In this document: piece by piece, positions 7,707 through 15,739 of the stretch
How positions within the stretch are numbered: position 1 is the stretch's first letter
Layout of the letters: each line of letters begins with the position of its first letter
Assembly: GCF_003253115.1 (NCBI RefSeq)
Contig: NZ_QEQF01000012.1
Location: 1 to 32,110, forward strand
Length of the DNA: 32,110 nt
Source: Haemophilus_A paraphrohaemolyticus_A
GTDB taxonomy: Bacteria > Pseudomonadota > Gammaproteobacteria > Enterobacterales > Pasteurellaceae
Direction of reading: 5' to 3'
The notes under the pieces: model-generated
The model's input: the letters and a program-made list of their open reading frames with translations, nothing else
What the model was told of the DNA's origin: nothing
Database searches by the model: none
Program-made: the position numbers and the translations under genes

Positions 7707-7964
7707 TTATTCAGCAATGATACTTACGTATTGACGGTTTTTGTCGCCTTTTCTTTCGAATTTAACTTTACCATCTGCAGTTGCGAATAAAGTGTGGTCT
7801 TTACCCATACCTACGTTTGTACCTGCGTGGAATTTAGTACCACGTTGACGAACAATGATGCTACCTGCTAAAACAGACTCGCCACCGAAACGTTTAACAC
7901 CAAGGCGTTTAGCTTCAGAATCACGACCGTTACGAGTTGAACCACCAGCTTTTTTAGTTGCCAT
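7707..7964 (-). CDS. rpmA: Large ribosomal subunit protein bL27
   Basis: This 85-residue protein begins MATKKAGGSTRNGRDSEAKR, the classic bL27 N-terminus that reaches toward the peptidyl transferase centre. It continues with GVKRFGGESV and the conserved IIVRQRGTKFHAG. A GAGGAGA ribosome site lies in the 20-base gap after rplU. It is co-transcribed with rplU, the standard order. Confidence 0.98.
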   Translation of the reverse strand: MATKKAGGSTRNGRDSEAKRLGVKRFGGESVLAGSIIVRQRGTKFHAGTNVGMGKDHTLFATADGKVKFERKGDKNRQYVSIIAE

Positions 7965-7984
7965 CTACTTGATCTCCTCTGAAA

Positions 7985-8296
7985 TTATGCTTGAATCCCA
8001 GTGATTTTCACTTCTGTGAACCACTGACGATGACCTTGTTGTTTACGGCTGTGTTTACGACGACGGAATTTAACGATTTTAACTTTCTCGCCACGACCGT
8101 GTGCTACTACTTCAGCCACTACTTTAGAACCAGCTACTACTGGCGTACCAATTTTAACATCTTCGCCATTAACGACCATTAACACTGAGTCGAATTCAAC
8201 TTTCTCACCAGTTGCAATTTCAAGTTTTTCTAAACGAACCACTTGGCCTTCGCTCACTCGGTGTTGTTTGCCGCCACTTTGGAAAACTGCGTACAT
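7985..8296 (-). CDS. rplU: Large ribosomal subunit protein bL21
   Basis: This 103-residue protein begins MYAVFQSGGKQHRVSEGQVV and contains KIVKFRRRKHSRKQQGHRQ near residues 73-91, both diagnostic of bL21, which binds 23S rRNA. GCGGAG precedes the ATG. The gene heads the rplU-rpmA operon and is divergent from ispB, as in H. influenzae and E. coli. A leader hairpin lies in its 5' region. Confidence 0.98.
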   Translation of the reverse strand: MYAVFQSGGKQHRVSEGQVVRLEKLEIATGEKVEFDSVLMVVNGEDVKIGTPVVAGSKVVAEVVAHGRGEKVKIVKFRRRKHSRKQQGHRQWFTEVKITGIQA

Positions 8297-8313
8297 ATTT
8301 ACTCCGCTAATTT

Positions 8314-8340
8314 GTGCCTTTTTCGCTCTGCGATAGGCAC
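8314..8340 (-). promoter_or_regulatory. Hairpin in the rplU leader, candidate autoregulatory element
   Basis: GTGCCT at 8314-8319 and AGGCAC at 8335-8340 pair around a 15-base loop, ending 17 bases before the rplU start on the minus strand. Ribosomal protein operons often carry leader structures bound by the encoded protein, and an L21 leader is known in other bacteria. Whether this small hairpin is that element is inference. The remaining gap to ispB (8341-8529) holds AT-rich sequence and an H. influenzae-type uptake signal. Confidence 0.4.
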
Positions 8341-8484
8341 TTTTAAATTCATATAAAATAGGGTTGCAATTCTACGCAAAAAGAAAACAAAGAGCAAGAA
8401 CGAATTTCAGAAAATTTGAAAAAATCTCTTTCGCTACCTTAAGGATCCTTTTCGATTTCTAACAAAATTTTGCAGCTTATCGAA

Positions 8485-8493
8485 AGTGCGGTA
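8485..8493 (+). repeat. Uptake signal core of the H. influenzae type
   Basis: AAGTGCGGT is the core recognised by the H. influenzae subclade. Other uptake signals noticed in the window are of the ACAAGCGGT type. It lies in the ispB 5' region, 37 bases before the start codon. Confidence 0.6.
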
Positions 8494-8529
8494 AAATCAA
8501 CTCAATTTTTGACTTTTAGATAAGAAAAG

Positions 8530-9513
8530 ATGGCACAACAACTTACTCTCGACCAAATTCAAGCCTTAGCAGCCGACGATATGCAATTGGTAAATGCTGA
8601 AATTTTAGCTCAACTGAACTCGGAAGTGCCGCTAATTAATCAGCTCGGCTTTTACATCATTAGTGGTGGTGGCAAACGCATTCGCCCGTTAATTACCGTG
8701 CTTGCCGCACGTGCGTTAGGCTACCAAGGCAGCAAGCAAATTACGACTGCCGCATTTATTGAATTTGTGCATACTGCCACCCTTTTACACGATGATGTTG
8801 TGGATGAGTCTGATATGCGTCGCGGTCGTGAAACCGCCAATGCTGCCTTTGGCAATGCCGCAAGCGTACTGGTTGGCGACTATATCTACACTCGCTCCTT
8901 CCAAATGATGACTTCAGTCGATTCGCTTGAAGTACTCAAAGTAATGTCGGCAGCCACGAATTCTTTAGCAGAAGGCGAAGTTCAGCAACTGATGAATGTG
9001 AACGATCCGAATACGACCGAAGAGAGCTATATGCGTGTAATTTACAACAAAACCGCCCGCTTGTTTGAAGCGGCAAGCCAATGTGTCGCGATCGTCGCAA
9101 ACGCTGGTGAGCAAGTAGAAACCGCACTCAAAAATTACGGCTGCTACTTAGGTACAGCATTCCAGTTAGTGGATGATATTCTTGACTACTCCGCCAATGC
9201 CCAAGCTCTTGGCAAAAACGTGGGAGATGATTATGTGGAAGGTAAACCAACTATGCCGCTTCTGCACGCAATGCGTCACGGCAATGAAGCACAAACGAAG
9301 TTGATCCGCCAAGCGATCGAAAATGGCGGTAATCGCGAAGATATCGATCAAGTACTGGCGATTATGGCTGAGCATAAATCGCTCGATTACACGATGGAAA
9401 AAGCCAAAGCCGAGGCCCAAAAAGCAGTGGATGCGTTAGCAGTTTTACCTGAAAGCGAATATAAACAAGCGTTGATTTCATTGGCTTGGTTATCTGTAGA
9501 TCGGGACTATTAA
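8530..9513 (+). CDS. ispB: Octaprenyl diphosphate synthase
   Basis: This trans-prenyltransferase builds the C40 side chain of ubiquinone and menaquinone by repeated addition of isopentenyl diphosphate. The 327 residues carry the first aspartate-rich motif DDVVD at 88-92 followed by MRRGR, the second motif DDILD at 215-219, and the upstream GGGKRIRP (46-53). Its position divergent from rplU-rpmA matches H. influenzae and E. coli. queH follows after 23 bases, so the two are probably co-transcribed. Confidence 0.96.
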   Translation: MAQQLTLDQIQALAADDMQLVNAEILAQLNSEVPLINQLGFYIISGGGKRIRPLITVLAARALGYQGSKQITTAAFIEFVHTATLLHDDVVDESDMRRGRETANAAFGNAASVLVGDYIYTRSFQMMTSVDSLEVLKVMSAATNSLAEGEVQQLMNVNDPNTTEESYMRVIYNKTARLFEAASQCVAIVANAGEQVETALKNYGCYLGTAFQLVDDILDYSANAQALGKNVGDDYVEGKPTMPLLHAMRHGNEAQTKLIRQAIENGGNREDIDQVLAIMAEHKSLDYTMEKAKAEAQKAVDALAVLPESEYKQALISLAWLSVDRDY

Positions 9514-9536
9514 TAAAATAATAAGAAGAATAAAAA

Positions 9537-10283
9537 ATGACAGAACAAATATTTCAACTTCAAGAACACAAAGAGGCATTACAACAAAAACGTAAACTTA
9601 CCCGCAAAGGCAAAGATCCAAACGCGCCCTTTGTGCGCCCAAAATTGGAATTACCAAACGGACATAATAAACTTCTGCTTCACTCTTGCTGTGCACCTTG
9701 TTCGGGCGAAGTGATGGAAGCAATTCTTGCCTCTGGAGTAGAATTTACGATCTATTTTTATAACCCAAACATCCATCCGCTTAAAGAATATATGATCCGC
9801 AAAGAGGAAAATATCCGCTTTGCCGAAAAACACAATATTCCCTTTATTGATGTAGATGACGACTACGAAAACGACCGCAAAGAGTGGTTTAGAAAAGCCG
9901 AAGGGATGGAATGGGAGCCTGAACGTGGCATTCGCTGCACAATGTGCTTTGATATGCGTTTTGAAAAAGCGGCGCAATACGCTCACGAGAACGGTTTTCC
10001 AGTATTTACCAGCTGTTTAGGCATCTCACGCTGGAAAGATATGAACCAAATTAACGATTGCGGACATCGTGCTGCCTCGCATTATGATGATGTGGTTTAT
10101 TGGGATTATAACTGGCGTAAAGGCGGTGGCTCACAACGTATGATTGAAATCAGCAAACGCGAACGTTTCTATCAACAAGAGTATTGCGGCTGCGTTTACT
10201 CTTTGCGCGATTCCAACAAATGGCGTTTAGAAACAGGCCGAAACCGCATTGAAATCGGCAAACTTTACTACTCACCTGATTAA
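9537..10283 (+). CDS. queH: Epoxyqueuosine reductase QueH
   Basis: QueH (formerly DUF208) reduces epoxyqueuosine to queuosine in the wobble base of GUN-anticodon tRNAs, replacing the cobalamin-dependent QueG. The 248 residues show the family cysteines: HSCCAPCSGEV with Cys51, Cys52 and Cys55; RCTMCFDMR with Cys134 and Cys137; and YCGCVYS with Cys217 and Cys219. These serve the iron-sulfur cluster and a second metal site. FYNPNIHP (74-81) and TSCLGISRWKD (158-168) are also typical. It follows ispB closely. Confidence 0.95.
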   Translation: MTEQIFQLQEHKEALQQKRKLTRKGKDPNAPFVRPKLELPNGHNKLLLHSCCAPCSGEVMEAILASGVEFTIYFYNPNIHPLKEYMIRKEENIRFAEKHNIPFIDVDDDYENDRKEWFRKAEGMEWEPERGIRCTMCFDMRFEKAAQYAHENGFPVFTSCLGISRWKDMNQINDCGHRAASHYDDVVYWDYNWRKGGGSQRMIEISKRERFYQQEYCGCVYSLRDSNKWRLETGRNRIEIGKLYYSPD

Positions 10284-10334
10284 ATCTGCTCCGATGAGCC
10301 AAATTTCTCAAAACTGATACACTATTCTATTTTC

Positions 10335-10377
10335 AAGCGGTTGAATTTCGCAAAATTTTTGTCAAATCTCACCGCTT
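10335..10377. repeat. Uptake-signal-like inverted pair between queH and fabD
   Basis: AAGCGGTTGAATTT at 10335-10348 and AAATCTCACCGCTT at 10364-10377 form a 14-base stem with two mismatches. This resembles a paired uptake signal hairpin, and it may terminate the ispB-queH transcript before fabD. No strong T run follows. Confidence 0.5.
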
Positions 10378-10399
10378 CCATTTTACAAGAGGAACAACA

Positions 10400-11335
10400 A
10401 TGTCTAATTTTGCAATGGTATTCCCAGGTCAAGGCTCTCAAGCGGTTGGAATGCTTGCTGACCTTGCACCACAATATCCAATCGTGGAAGAAACTTTCAA
10501 ACAAGCAAGCGACATACTTGGTTATGATTTATGGGATTTAGTTCAAAACGGCACAGCAGAAGATCTTGGTCAAACGCAACGTACACAACCTGCGTTATTA
10601 GCTTCTTCTGTAGCACTTTCCCGCATTTGGCAACAAAAATTCCCTGAAGCAAAACCGTCTGTGATGGCGGGTCATAGCTTGGGCGAATACTCTGCGTTAG
10701 TCTGTGCAGGCGTGTTAGATTTCCAAGATGCAATCAAATTAGTTGAGTTGCGCGGCAACGCAATGCAACAAGCCGTGCCAGCAGGCACTGGTGCAATGTT
10801 TGCGATTATCGGCTTAGATAATGAAGCAATTATCAAATCATGCGAACAAGCAGCCAGTGAAACAAGCGAAATTGTTTCAGCGGTGAACTTCAACTCACCA
10901 GGTCAAGTGGTGATTGCAGGTACTAAAACTGCAGCAACGCGTGCGGGTGAACTCTGTAAAGAAGCGGGCGCAAAACGTGCTTTACCATTAGCTGTGAGTG
11001 TGCCTTCGCACTGTGCGTTGATGAAACCTGCGGCAGAAGAACTTTCTAGAGCATTGCAAAACATCACACTAAATGCACCGCTTGTGCCCGTGATTAACAA
11101 CGTGGATGTAGCAACCGAAACCGATGCAGATAAAATCCGTGATGCGTTAGTCCGCCAGCTTTACAGCCCTGTTCGTTGGACAGAAACCGTTGAAAAAATG
11201 GCAAAAGATGGCGTAACCACTTTATACGAAATCGGTCCCGGTAAAGTCTTAACCGGCTTAACCGGCCGTATCATCAAAGAGCTTTCAGCAAAAGCGGTGA
11301 ATGATGTGGCGTCGTTTGAGGCAGTCGAAGCGTAA
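10400..11335 (+). CDS. fabD: Malonyl-CoA:ACP transacylase
   Basis: This enzyme loads malonate from coenzyme A onto acyl carrier protein for fatty acid elongation. The 311 residues have the family's usual length. The nucleophile elbow GHSLGEYSAL places the catalytic Ser at 93, with Arg118 in ELRGNAMQ and His204 in VPSHCALMKP. The N-terminal FPGQGSQAVGM (8-18) is the oxyanion region. AAGAGGAACAAC precedes the ATG. The usual order in this family is fabH-fabD-fabG-acpP; here queH stands upstream, and a REP-type double palindrome separates fabD from fabG. Confidence 0.97.
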   Translation: MSNFAMVFPGQGSQAVGMLADLAPQYPIVEETFKQASDILGYDLWDLVQNGTAEDLGQTQRTQPALLASSVALSRIWQQKFPEAKPSVMAGHSLGEYSALVCAGVLDFQDAIKLVELRGNAMQQAVPAGTGAMFAIIGLDNEAIIKSCEQAASETSEIVSAVNFNSPGQVVIAGTKTAATRAGELCKEAGAKRALPLAVSVPSHCALMKPAAEELSRALQNITLNAPLVPVINNVDVATETDADKIRDALVRQLYSPVRWTETVEKMAKDGVTTLYEIGPGKVLTGLTGRIIKELSAKAVNDVASFEAVEA

Positions 11336-11338
11336 TTC

Positions 11339-11406
11339 GTAGGGTGGGATTTATCCCACCATTAATATAATTAAGATCTCAATTGGTGGGATAAATCCCA
11401 CCCTAC
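11339..11406. repeat. REP doublet (REPIN/BIME-like element) between fabD and fabG
   Basis: The left arm (11339-11360) is GTAG followed by GGTGGGATTTATCCCACC read with a shared G, itself a hairpin. The right arm (11385-11406) is its exact reverse complement, ending CTAC. Both arms therefore show the GTAG tetranucleotide plus palindrome that defines REP sequences, in inverted orientation around a 24-base spacer. The whole element can fold into either one 22-23 bp stem or two small hairpins. It begins 4 bases after the fabD stop and ends directly before the fabG ribosome site. Confidence 0.8.
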
Positions 11407-11420
11407 AAAAGGAAAACACA

Positions 11421-12146
11421 ATGCAAGGCAAAATCGCATTAGTCACAGGGGCAACTCGTGGTATTGGACGTGCAATCGCAGAAGAATTAAGTGCAAAAGG
11501 TGCATTCGTAATCGGCACAGCAACTTCAGAAAAAGGCGCGGAAGCTATTTCAGCTTACTTAGGTGAGAAAGGCAAAGGCTTAGTGTTAAACGTAACTGAG
11601 CCAGAATCTATTGATGCCGTACTTGCACAAATCAAAGCAGAAGTGGGCGACATCGACATTCTGGTAAACAACGCAGGCATCACCCGCGACGGTTTGTTAA
11701 TGCGTATGAGAGATCAAGATTGGTTCGACATCATTCAAACTAATCTTACCTCTGTTTACCGCTTATCGAAAGCCGTGCTTCGCCCAATGATGAAAAAAGG
11801 CGGACGCATTATTACTATCGGCTCGGTAGTTGGCTCAATGGGTAACCCAGGTCAAACCAACTATTGTGCAGCGAAAGCAGGCTTAATTGGCTTCTCAAAA
11901 TCGTTGGCGAAAGAAGTGGCTTCACGTGGTATTACCGTGAACGTGGTTGCTCCAGGTTTTATCGCCACCGATATGACAGACGAGCTGAATGAAGCACAAA
12001 AAGAAGCGATCTTAAGTCAAATCCCTGCGGGCGAATTAGGCACAGCACAAGATATCGCCAAAGCTGTCGCATTCTTAGCTTCTGATGATGCCCGCTACAT
12101 CAACGGCGAAACCCTCCATGTGAATGGTGGTTTATATATGAACTAA
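11421..12146 (+). CDS. fabG: 3-oxoacyl-ACP reductase
   Basis: This NADPH-dependent short-chain dehydrogenase performs the first reduction of each fatty acid elongation cycle. The 241 residues include the cofactor-binding TGATRGIG (9-16), NNAG (83-86), and the catalytic Ser135, Tyr148 and Lys152 in the GSVVGSM...NYCAAKAG region. C-terminal VNGGLYMN is typical of FabG. An AAAAGGAAAAC ribosome site directly follows the REP doublet. The expected downstream acpP is absent; a terminator and brnQ follow. Confidence 0.97.
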   Translation: MQGKIALVTGATRGIGRAIAEELSAKGAFVIGTATSEKGAEAISAYLGEKGKGLVLNVTEPESIDAVLAQIKAEVGDIDILVNNAGITRDGLLMRMRDQDWFDIIQTNLTSVYRLSKAVLRPMMKKGGRIITIGSVVGSMGNPGQTNYCAAKAGLIGFSKSLAKEVASRGITVNVVAPGFIATDMTDELNEAQKEAILSQIPAGELGTAQDIAKAVAFLASDDARYINGETLHVNGGLYMN

Positions 12147-12169
12147 TCGCTAAAAGCGGTTTAATTTCT

Positions 12170-12219
12170 ACCGAATTTTGCTATTATTGCCCTCAATAAA
12201 TGCAAAATTCGGTTTTTTT
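12170..12219 (+). terminator. Terminator of the fabD-fabG transcript
   Basis: CCGAATTTTGC at 12171-12181 pairs perfectly with GCAAAATTCGG at 12202-12212, followed by seven Ts. The ATG at 12200 falls at the base of this stem, which argues against it being the brnQ start. Confidence 0.8.
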
Positions 12220-12265
12220 GCTTTTATTCCCTTTTATTTTTTACTTTTTATTTGTGTGTGTAATT

Positions 12266-13558
12266 ATGACTAAAAATACATTTGTTGTTGGCTTTATGCT
12301 CTTTGCCATCTTCTTCGGGGCTGGCAACCTGATCTTCCCGCCAAAACTTGGTTTTGAAAGTGGGGAGCATTTCCTTCCATCCGTGCTAGGCTTTATTACC
12401 ACGGGAGTGGGCTTGCCTTTACTGGGGATTATTGTTAGTGCCTTTTATAAAGGTGGCTACAAAGCAGCATTAAATCGCATCCATCCTTGGTTCTCGCTGA
12501 TTTTCTTAGCGGCAATTTATCTTTCCATCGGTCCATTCTTTGCAGGTCCGCGCACAGGGGCAACCGCTTATGAAATGGCGGTTGTGCCATTTTTAGGCGA
12601 AGATGTGGGTACTTTACCGCTGTTTATCTTCACGCTTCTTTATTTTGCAATCACAATGTGGTTAAGTCTAAACCCATCAAAAATGGTGGACCGCGTGGGG
12701 GCAATTTTAACGCCAGCGTTGATTTTAACTATTATCGCATTAGTCGTGCGCGCCTTTTTCTTATTCGATCAACCCCCTGTGGTGATAAAAGCACAAGAAG
12801 AATCTTGGGTGTTTAAGGGCGTGATTGAAGGCTATTTTACGATGGATGCACTGGCTTCATTAGCATTCTCGGTCATTGTGTTAAATGCGATCAAAACCAA
12901 AGGCGTTAGCCCATCGGCATTGATTAAACAGACTGTTTTTGCGGGTATCATTGCAGCCGTTGCATTAGGATTTATCTACTTCTCTATTGGCTGGGTTGGT
13001 AACCACGCACAACTGAGCCCAGAAACCTTGGCAACTTTAGCAGAACGCAAACAAGACCTCGGCACTTATATCCTCAATAACGCAGCCCAACAAGCCTTTG
13101 GTGAATACGGACGAATGGTGTTAGGGGTTATCGTTTCACTTGCGTGCTTAACCACCGCGGTGGGGTTATGTACTTCAGTTGGCGAATATTTCAGCGAAGT
13201 TTTCCCGAAAATCAGCTACCGCACTTACGTGATTCTGTTCTGTGTAATTAGCTTTGCGATTGCCAATCTCGGCTTAAAAGCGGTAATCGAAAAATCCGTA
13301 CCGATGCTGTTAATCCTCTATCCAATTGCGATGACAGTGATTATTGTATTAGGCATTAACGCCCTACACCATATTCCTTTATTAGGACAACGTTTAGCAT
13401 TGGGATTAGTAACCATCGTCTCAATTCTATCTGTTATCGGCACAGGCTTTACCGACAATCTACCGTTTAAATCTTACTCCATGGAATGGTTGCCATTTGC
13501 AGTGCTAGGTTTGATTGTGGGTTATATAGGACATTATTTGATTAAGAAAAAGCACTAA
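12266..13558 (+). CDS. brnQ: Branched-chain amino acid:cation symporter BrnQ
   Basis: This inner-membrane LIVCS-family carrier imports leucine, isoleucine and valine with sodium or protons. From the chosen ATG the protein has 430 residues and begins MTKNTFVVGFMLFAIFFGAG followed by NLIFPPKLG, the conserved family N-terminus. GPFFAGPRTGATAYEMAV-like sequence near residue 90 and about twelve hydrophobic segments follow. An upstream in-frame ATG at 12200 would add 22 very hydrophobic residues but lies inside the fabG terminator hairpin. No strong ribosome site precedes either ATG, which is odd for a free-standing gene. Confidence 0.92.
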   Translation: MTKNTFVVGFMLFAIFFGAGNLIFPPKLGFESGEHFLPSVLGFITTGVGLPLLGIIVSAFYKGGYKAALNRIHPWFSLIFLAAIYLSIGPFFAGPRTGATAYEMAVVPFLGEDVGTLPLFIFTLLYFAITMWLSLNPSKMVDRVGAILTPALILTIIALVVRAFFLFDQPPVVIKAQEESWVFKGVIEGYFTMDALASLAFSVIVLNAIKTKGVSPSALIKQTVFAGIIAAVALGFIYFSIGWVGNHAQLSPETLATLAERKQDLGTYILNNAAQQAFGEYGRMVLGVIVSLACLTTAVGLCTSVGEYFSEVFPKISYRTYVILFCVISFAIANLGLKAVIEKSVPMLLILYPIAMTVIIVLGINALHHIPLLGQRLALGLVTIVSILSVIGTGFTDNLPFKSYSMEWLPFAVLGLIVGYIGHYLIKKKH

Positions 13559-13566
13559 TCATTTAA

Positions 13567-13594
13567 AAAGGGGATTGAATATTCAATCCCCTTT
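13567..13594. terminator. Bidirectional terminator after brnQ
   Basis: AAAGGGGATTGAAT and ATTCAATCCCCTTT form a perfect 28-base palindrome between two convergent genes. T runs are short, so termination strength is uncertain. Confidence 0.7.
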
Positions 13595-13604
13595 CTGTTA
13601 TTAG

Positions 13605-13976
13605 CTACATAAACCAACCCGTTGTAGTGACGGATTTCTCATCCATCAATTTTACGAAGCCGTAAATCACACGGAAAAGATACCAAATTCCTACCGCAAA
13701 AAGTACCAAAATGCCAATGCCGATAAAGCTAAGGATAAATCCTATCACCGTACCCGCGACTGAGCCCCAGAAGGTTCGAATCAGAAAGGTAAGATGGTTA
13801 TGGTAAAGTGAATTTGGCAACATATCTTGTCGTTTAATATAAGCTAAAATCACGCCTGCAATAGCGGGTAAGCCACCGAAAATCACACCTAATCCAAATA
13901 GCACATACACAACAATCATAATAGTACGTTGATTTGGATCGTGCGGGGGTTGCAATAATGGTTCGTTCATCATCAT
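13605..13976 (-). CDS. Small membrane protein (DUF4870-like)
   Basis: This 123-residue protein has three hydrophobic segments (about residues 18-42, 70-90 and 88-108) and an N-terminal cytoplasmic stretch MMMNEPLLQPPHDPNQRT. The pattern of an early membrane hairpin, a central YIKRQDMLPNSLYHNHLTFLI-like linker and a final membrane pair resembles DUF4870/TIC20-like small membrane proteins; this is family-level inference. The AGGA ribosome site abuts the first of three consecutive ATG codons, so the second or third (13973 or 13970) may be the true start. It lies 21 bases after panF and is probably the last gene of the yhdT-panF operon. Function is unknown. Confidence 0.7.
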   Translation of the reverse strand: MMMNEPLLQPPHDPNQRTIMIVVYVLFGLGVIFGGLPAIAGVILAYIKRQDMLPNSLYHNHLTFLIRTFWGSVAGTVIGFILSFIGIGILVLFAVGIWYLFRVIYGFVKLMDEKSVTTTGWFM

Positions 13977-13997
13977 TCCTATTTGTAAAAAATCTGA

Positions 13998-15440
13998 TTA
14001 TTTGACCGCTTGGCTATTAGATGGTTTCCCAAATCGATTCCCAATCAAGAACGCAATCAAGCCCAAAACCAGTGATGGTACAATGGCGTGGAGGCTGAAA
14101 ATGCTGATTTTAAAGCTGGTGATAATGACATAGCTGATTAAGCCCACGAGCATTGAGCTAATTGCGCCTGCCGCATTCGATTTATCCCAATAAAGCCCGA
14201 GCACGATTACCCATAAGAAGGTTGCCTCTAAACCGCCGAGTGAGAGCAAGTTCAGCCAAATGAGCATATCTGGTGGATTAAGGGCGGCAAATACAAGCAA
14301 GAAAGTAAAGGTAAGCGTGGTGAGCGTTGAGAACAGTTTAAGCTTGCTCTCGTTATGCACCGCACTTGGTTTTACCGCAAGGTATAAATCTTTAATCAAT
14401 GTTGAGGAAGATTGAATAAGTAGCGAGTCGATGGAAGACATAATGGCGGCCATAGGTGCGGCTAAGAAAATCCCCGCAACTAGTGGTGGAAGCACTTGCA
14501 CCATCAGCGTTGGAATTACTTGATCAGGAATTTTTAGATCGGGCACCACGGCACGTCCAATCACGCCTGTGAGGTGCATTCCCAGCACAAGAATCGAAAC
14601 CACGAGTGTGCCGATGACCAAAGCACGATGAAGCGATTGACTATCTTTATACGCCATACTGCGCACTGCAAGCTGTGGTAAGCCAATCAATCCAAAGCAG
14701 ACCAGCACCCAAAATGAAGTCATAAAAGTGAAGTCGAGCGGACGCTCATCAATGCCATACGGGGCAAGCAACTGCGGGTTGATGTTGTTTAAGGTTTCCA
14801 TCGCATTTTCTAGTCCGTTTGCGGCATAAATTACACCACCTAGCAAGAATAGCGTGCCAATAAGCATTACCAAGCCTTGCACGGTATCGGTCATTACCAC
14901 CGCGCGGAAACCTCCGATGAAGGTATAAATACCCACGGTAACCGCAAAAATAATCACCGCCAGTTTGTAGTCCATTCCCAGTGTGGTTTCAAGAAGACGC
15001 CCTGCTCCGATAAATTGTACCGTCATCATCGCAAAGAAAGAGAGCAATAATGCAAGGCTTGCAATCCAAACCACAAAACGGTTTTGGTAGCGAGCAAGTA
15101 ATAAATCGTTGATGGTTACGGCTTTATGTTTACGCGCGAAAATTGCGAATTTTTTGCCGAGTACGCCCAAAGCAAGCAACACCGCAGGCACTTGAATCAT
15201 CGCGAGTAACACCCAGCCTAGCCCGTATTTGTAAGCCGCGCCAGGTCCGCCGATAAAGGAACTTGCACCAAGATAGGTGGCTGCGGTAGTCATTGCTAAT
15301 ACAAAGCCAGACATTGAACGGCTGCCGACATAATATTCAGATAAGAAACTGCCGCCCTTACGTTGTCGGTAAGCATAATATGCCACGCCAAATACAAACA
15401 AAAGATAGGCAATCAGTGGGATAACCATTTCCATATTCAT
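13998..15440 (-). CDS. panF: Sodium/pantothenate symporter
   Basis: PanF is a sodium:solute symporter (SSS family) that imports pantothenate, the coenzyme A precursor. The 480-residue protein has about thirteen membrane segments. Typical sequence includes YYVGSRSMSGFVLAMTTAAT-like residues around 37-56 and GPGAAYKYGLGWVLLAMIQVP-like residues around 66-86. The gene immediately follows yhdT with a three-base gap, and its GGAGGAATAAGAG ribosome site overlaps the yhdT stop. The yhdT-panF pairing is the arrangement in E. coli and H. influenzae and strongly supports the name. prmA, which often follows, is absent. Confidence 0.95.
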   Translation of the reverse strand: MNMEMVIPLIAYLLFVFGVAYYAYRQRKGGSFLSEYYVGSRSMSGFVLAMTTAATYLGASSFIGGPGAAYKYGLGWVLLAMIQVPAVLLALGVLGKKFAIFARKHKAVTINDLLLARYQNRFVVWIASLALLLSFFAMMTVQFIGAGRLLETTLGMDYKLAVIIFAVTVGIYTFIGGFRAVVMTDTVQGLVMLIGTLFLLGGVIYAANGLENAMETLNNINPQLLAPYGIDERPLDFTFMTSFWVLVCFGLIGLPQLAVRSMAYKDSQSLHRALVIGTLVVSILVLGMHLTGVIGRAVVPDLKIPDQVIPTLMVQVLPPLVAGIFLAAPMAAIMSSIDSLLIQSSSTLIKDLYLAVKPSAVHNESKLKLFSTLTTLTFTFLLVFAALNPPDMLIWLNLLSLGGLEATFLWVIVLGLYWDKSNAAGAISSMLVGLISYVIITSFKISIFSLHAIVPSLVLGLIAFLIGNRFGKPSNSQAVK

Positions 15441-15443
15441 CTC

Positions 15444-15680
15444 TTATTCCTCCACGTTGCCGTCTAAGTCGATATTTTGATACACCTTTTTCACCACGAT
15501 GTACACCAATAGGGTGAACAGAAGCGGTAGAAAAACGCAAGAGAGTTCGAACCAAATCGGTAAACCTAGAATGCCTAATTTCACAGGGAAAAAGTAAGCT
15601 AAAATAATCCAGCCAAACATATAAAGAATAGTTAAGCCTAATGCCCATTGGGCCTCTCTCGTCAGTTGTTTTGTTTGCAT
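15444..15680 (-). CDS. yhdT: YhdT family membrane protein
   Basis: This 78-residue protein (DUF997) has two membrane segments and the family-typical start MQTKQLTREAQWALGLTILY. The chosen ATG at 15680 is preceded by AAAAGGAGTTTTT, an excellent ribosome site; an upstream in-frame ATG at 15752 would begin within the metJ stop region and through its terminator, and is rejected. YhdT is almost always encoded just before panF and may be an accessory subunit, but its role is unproven. Confidence 0.92.
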   Translation of the reverse strand: MQTKQLTREAQWALGLTILYMFGWIILAYFFPVKLGILGLPIWFELSCVFLPLLFTLLVYIVVKKVYQNIDLDGNVEE

Positions 15681-15712
15681 AAAAACTCCTTTTGTGCTTT
15701 TGTTGTAGTGAT

Positions 15713-15734
15713 AAAAAATCCCACAAACGTGGGA
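15713..15734 (-). terminator. Terminator after metJ
   Basis: On the minus strand TCCCAC (a 6-bp stem with GTGGGA, loop GTTT) is followed by six Ts, ending six bases after the metJ stop. Stem bases on the plus strand are 15719-15724 and 15729-15734. Confidence 0.8.
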
Positions 15735-15739
15735 ATTGA

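Noticed and set aside
12200..12265. Upstream ATG for brnQ adding 22 hydrophobic residues
   Set aside because: It lies in the stem of the fabG terminator, has no ribosome site, and the family N-terminus begins at the ATG at 12266.
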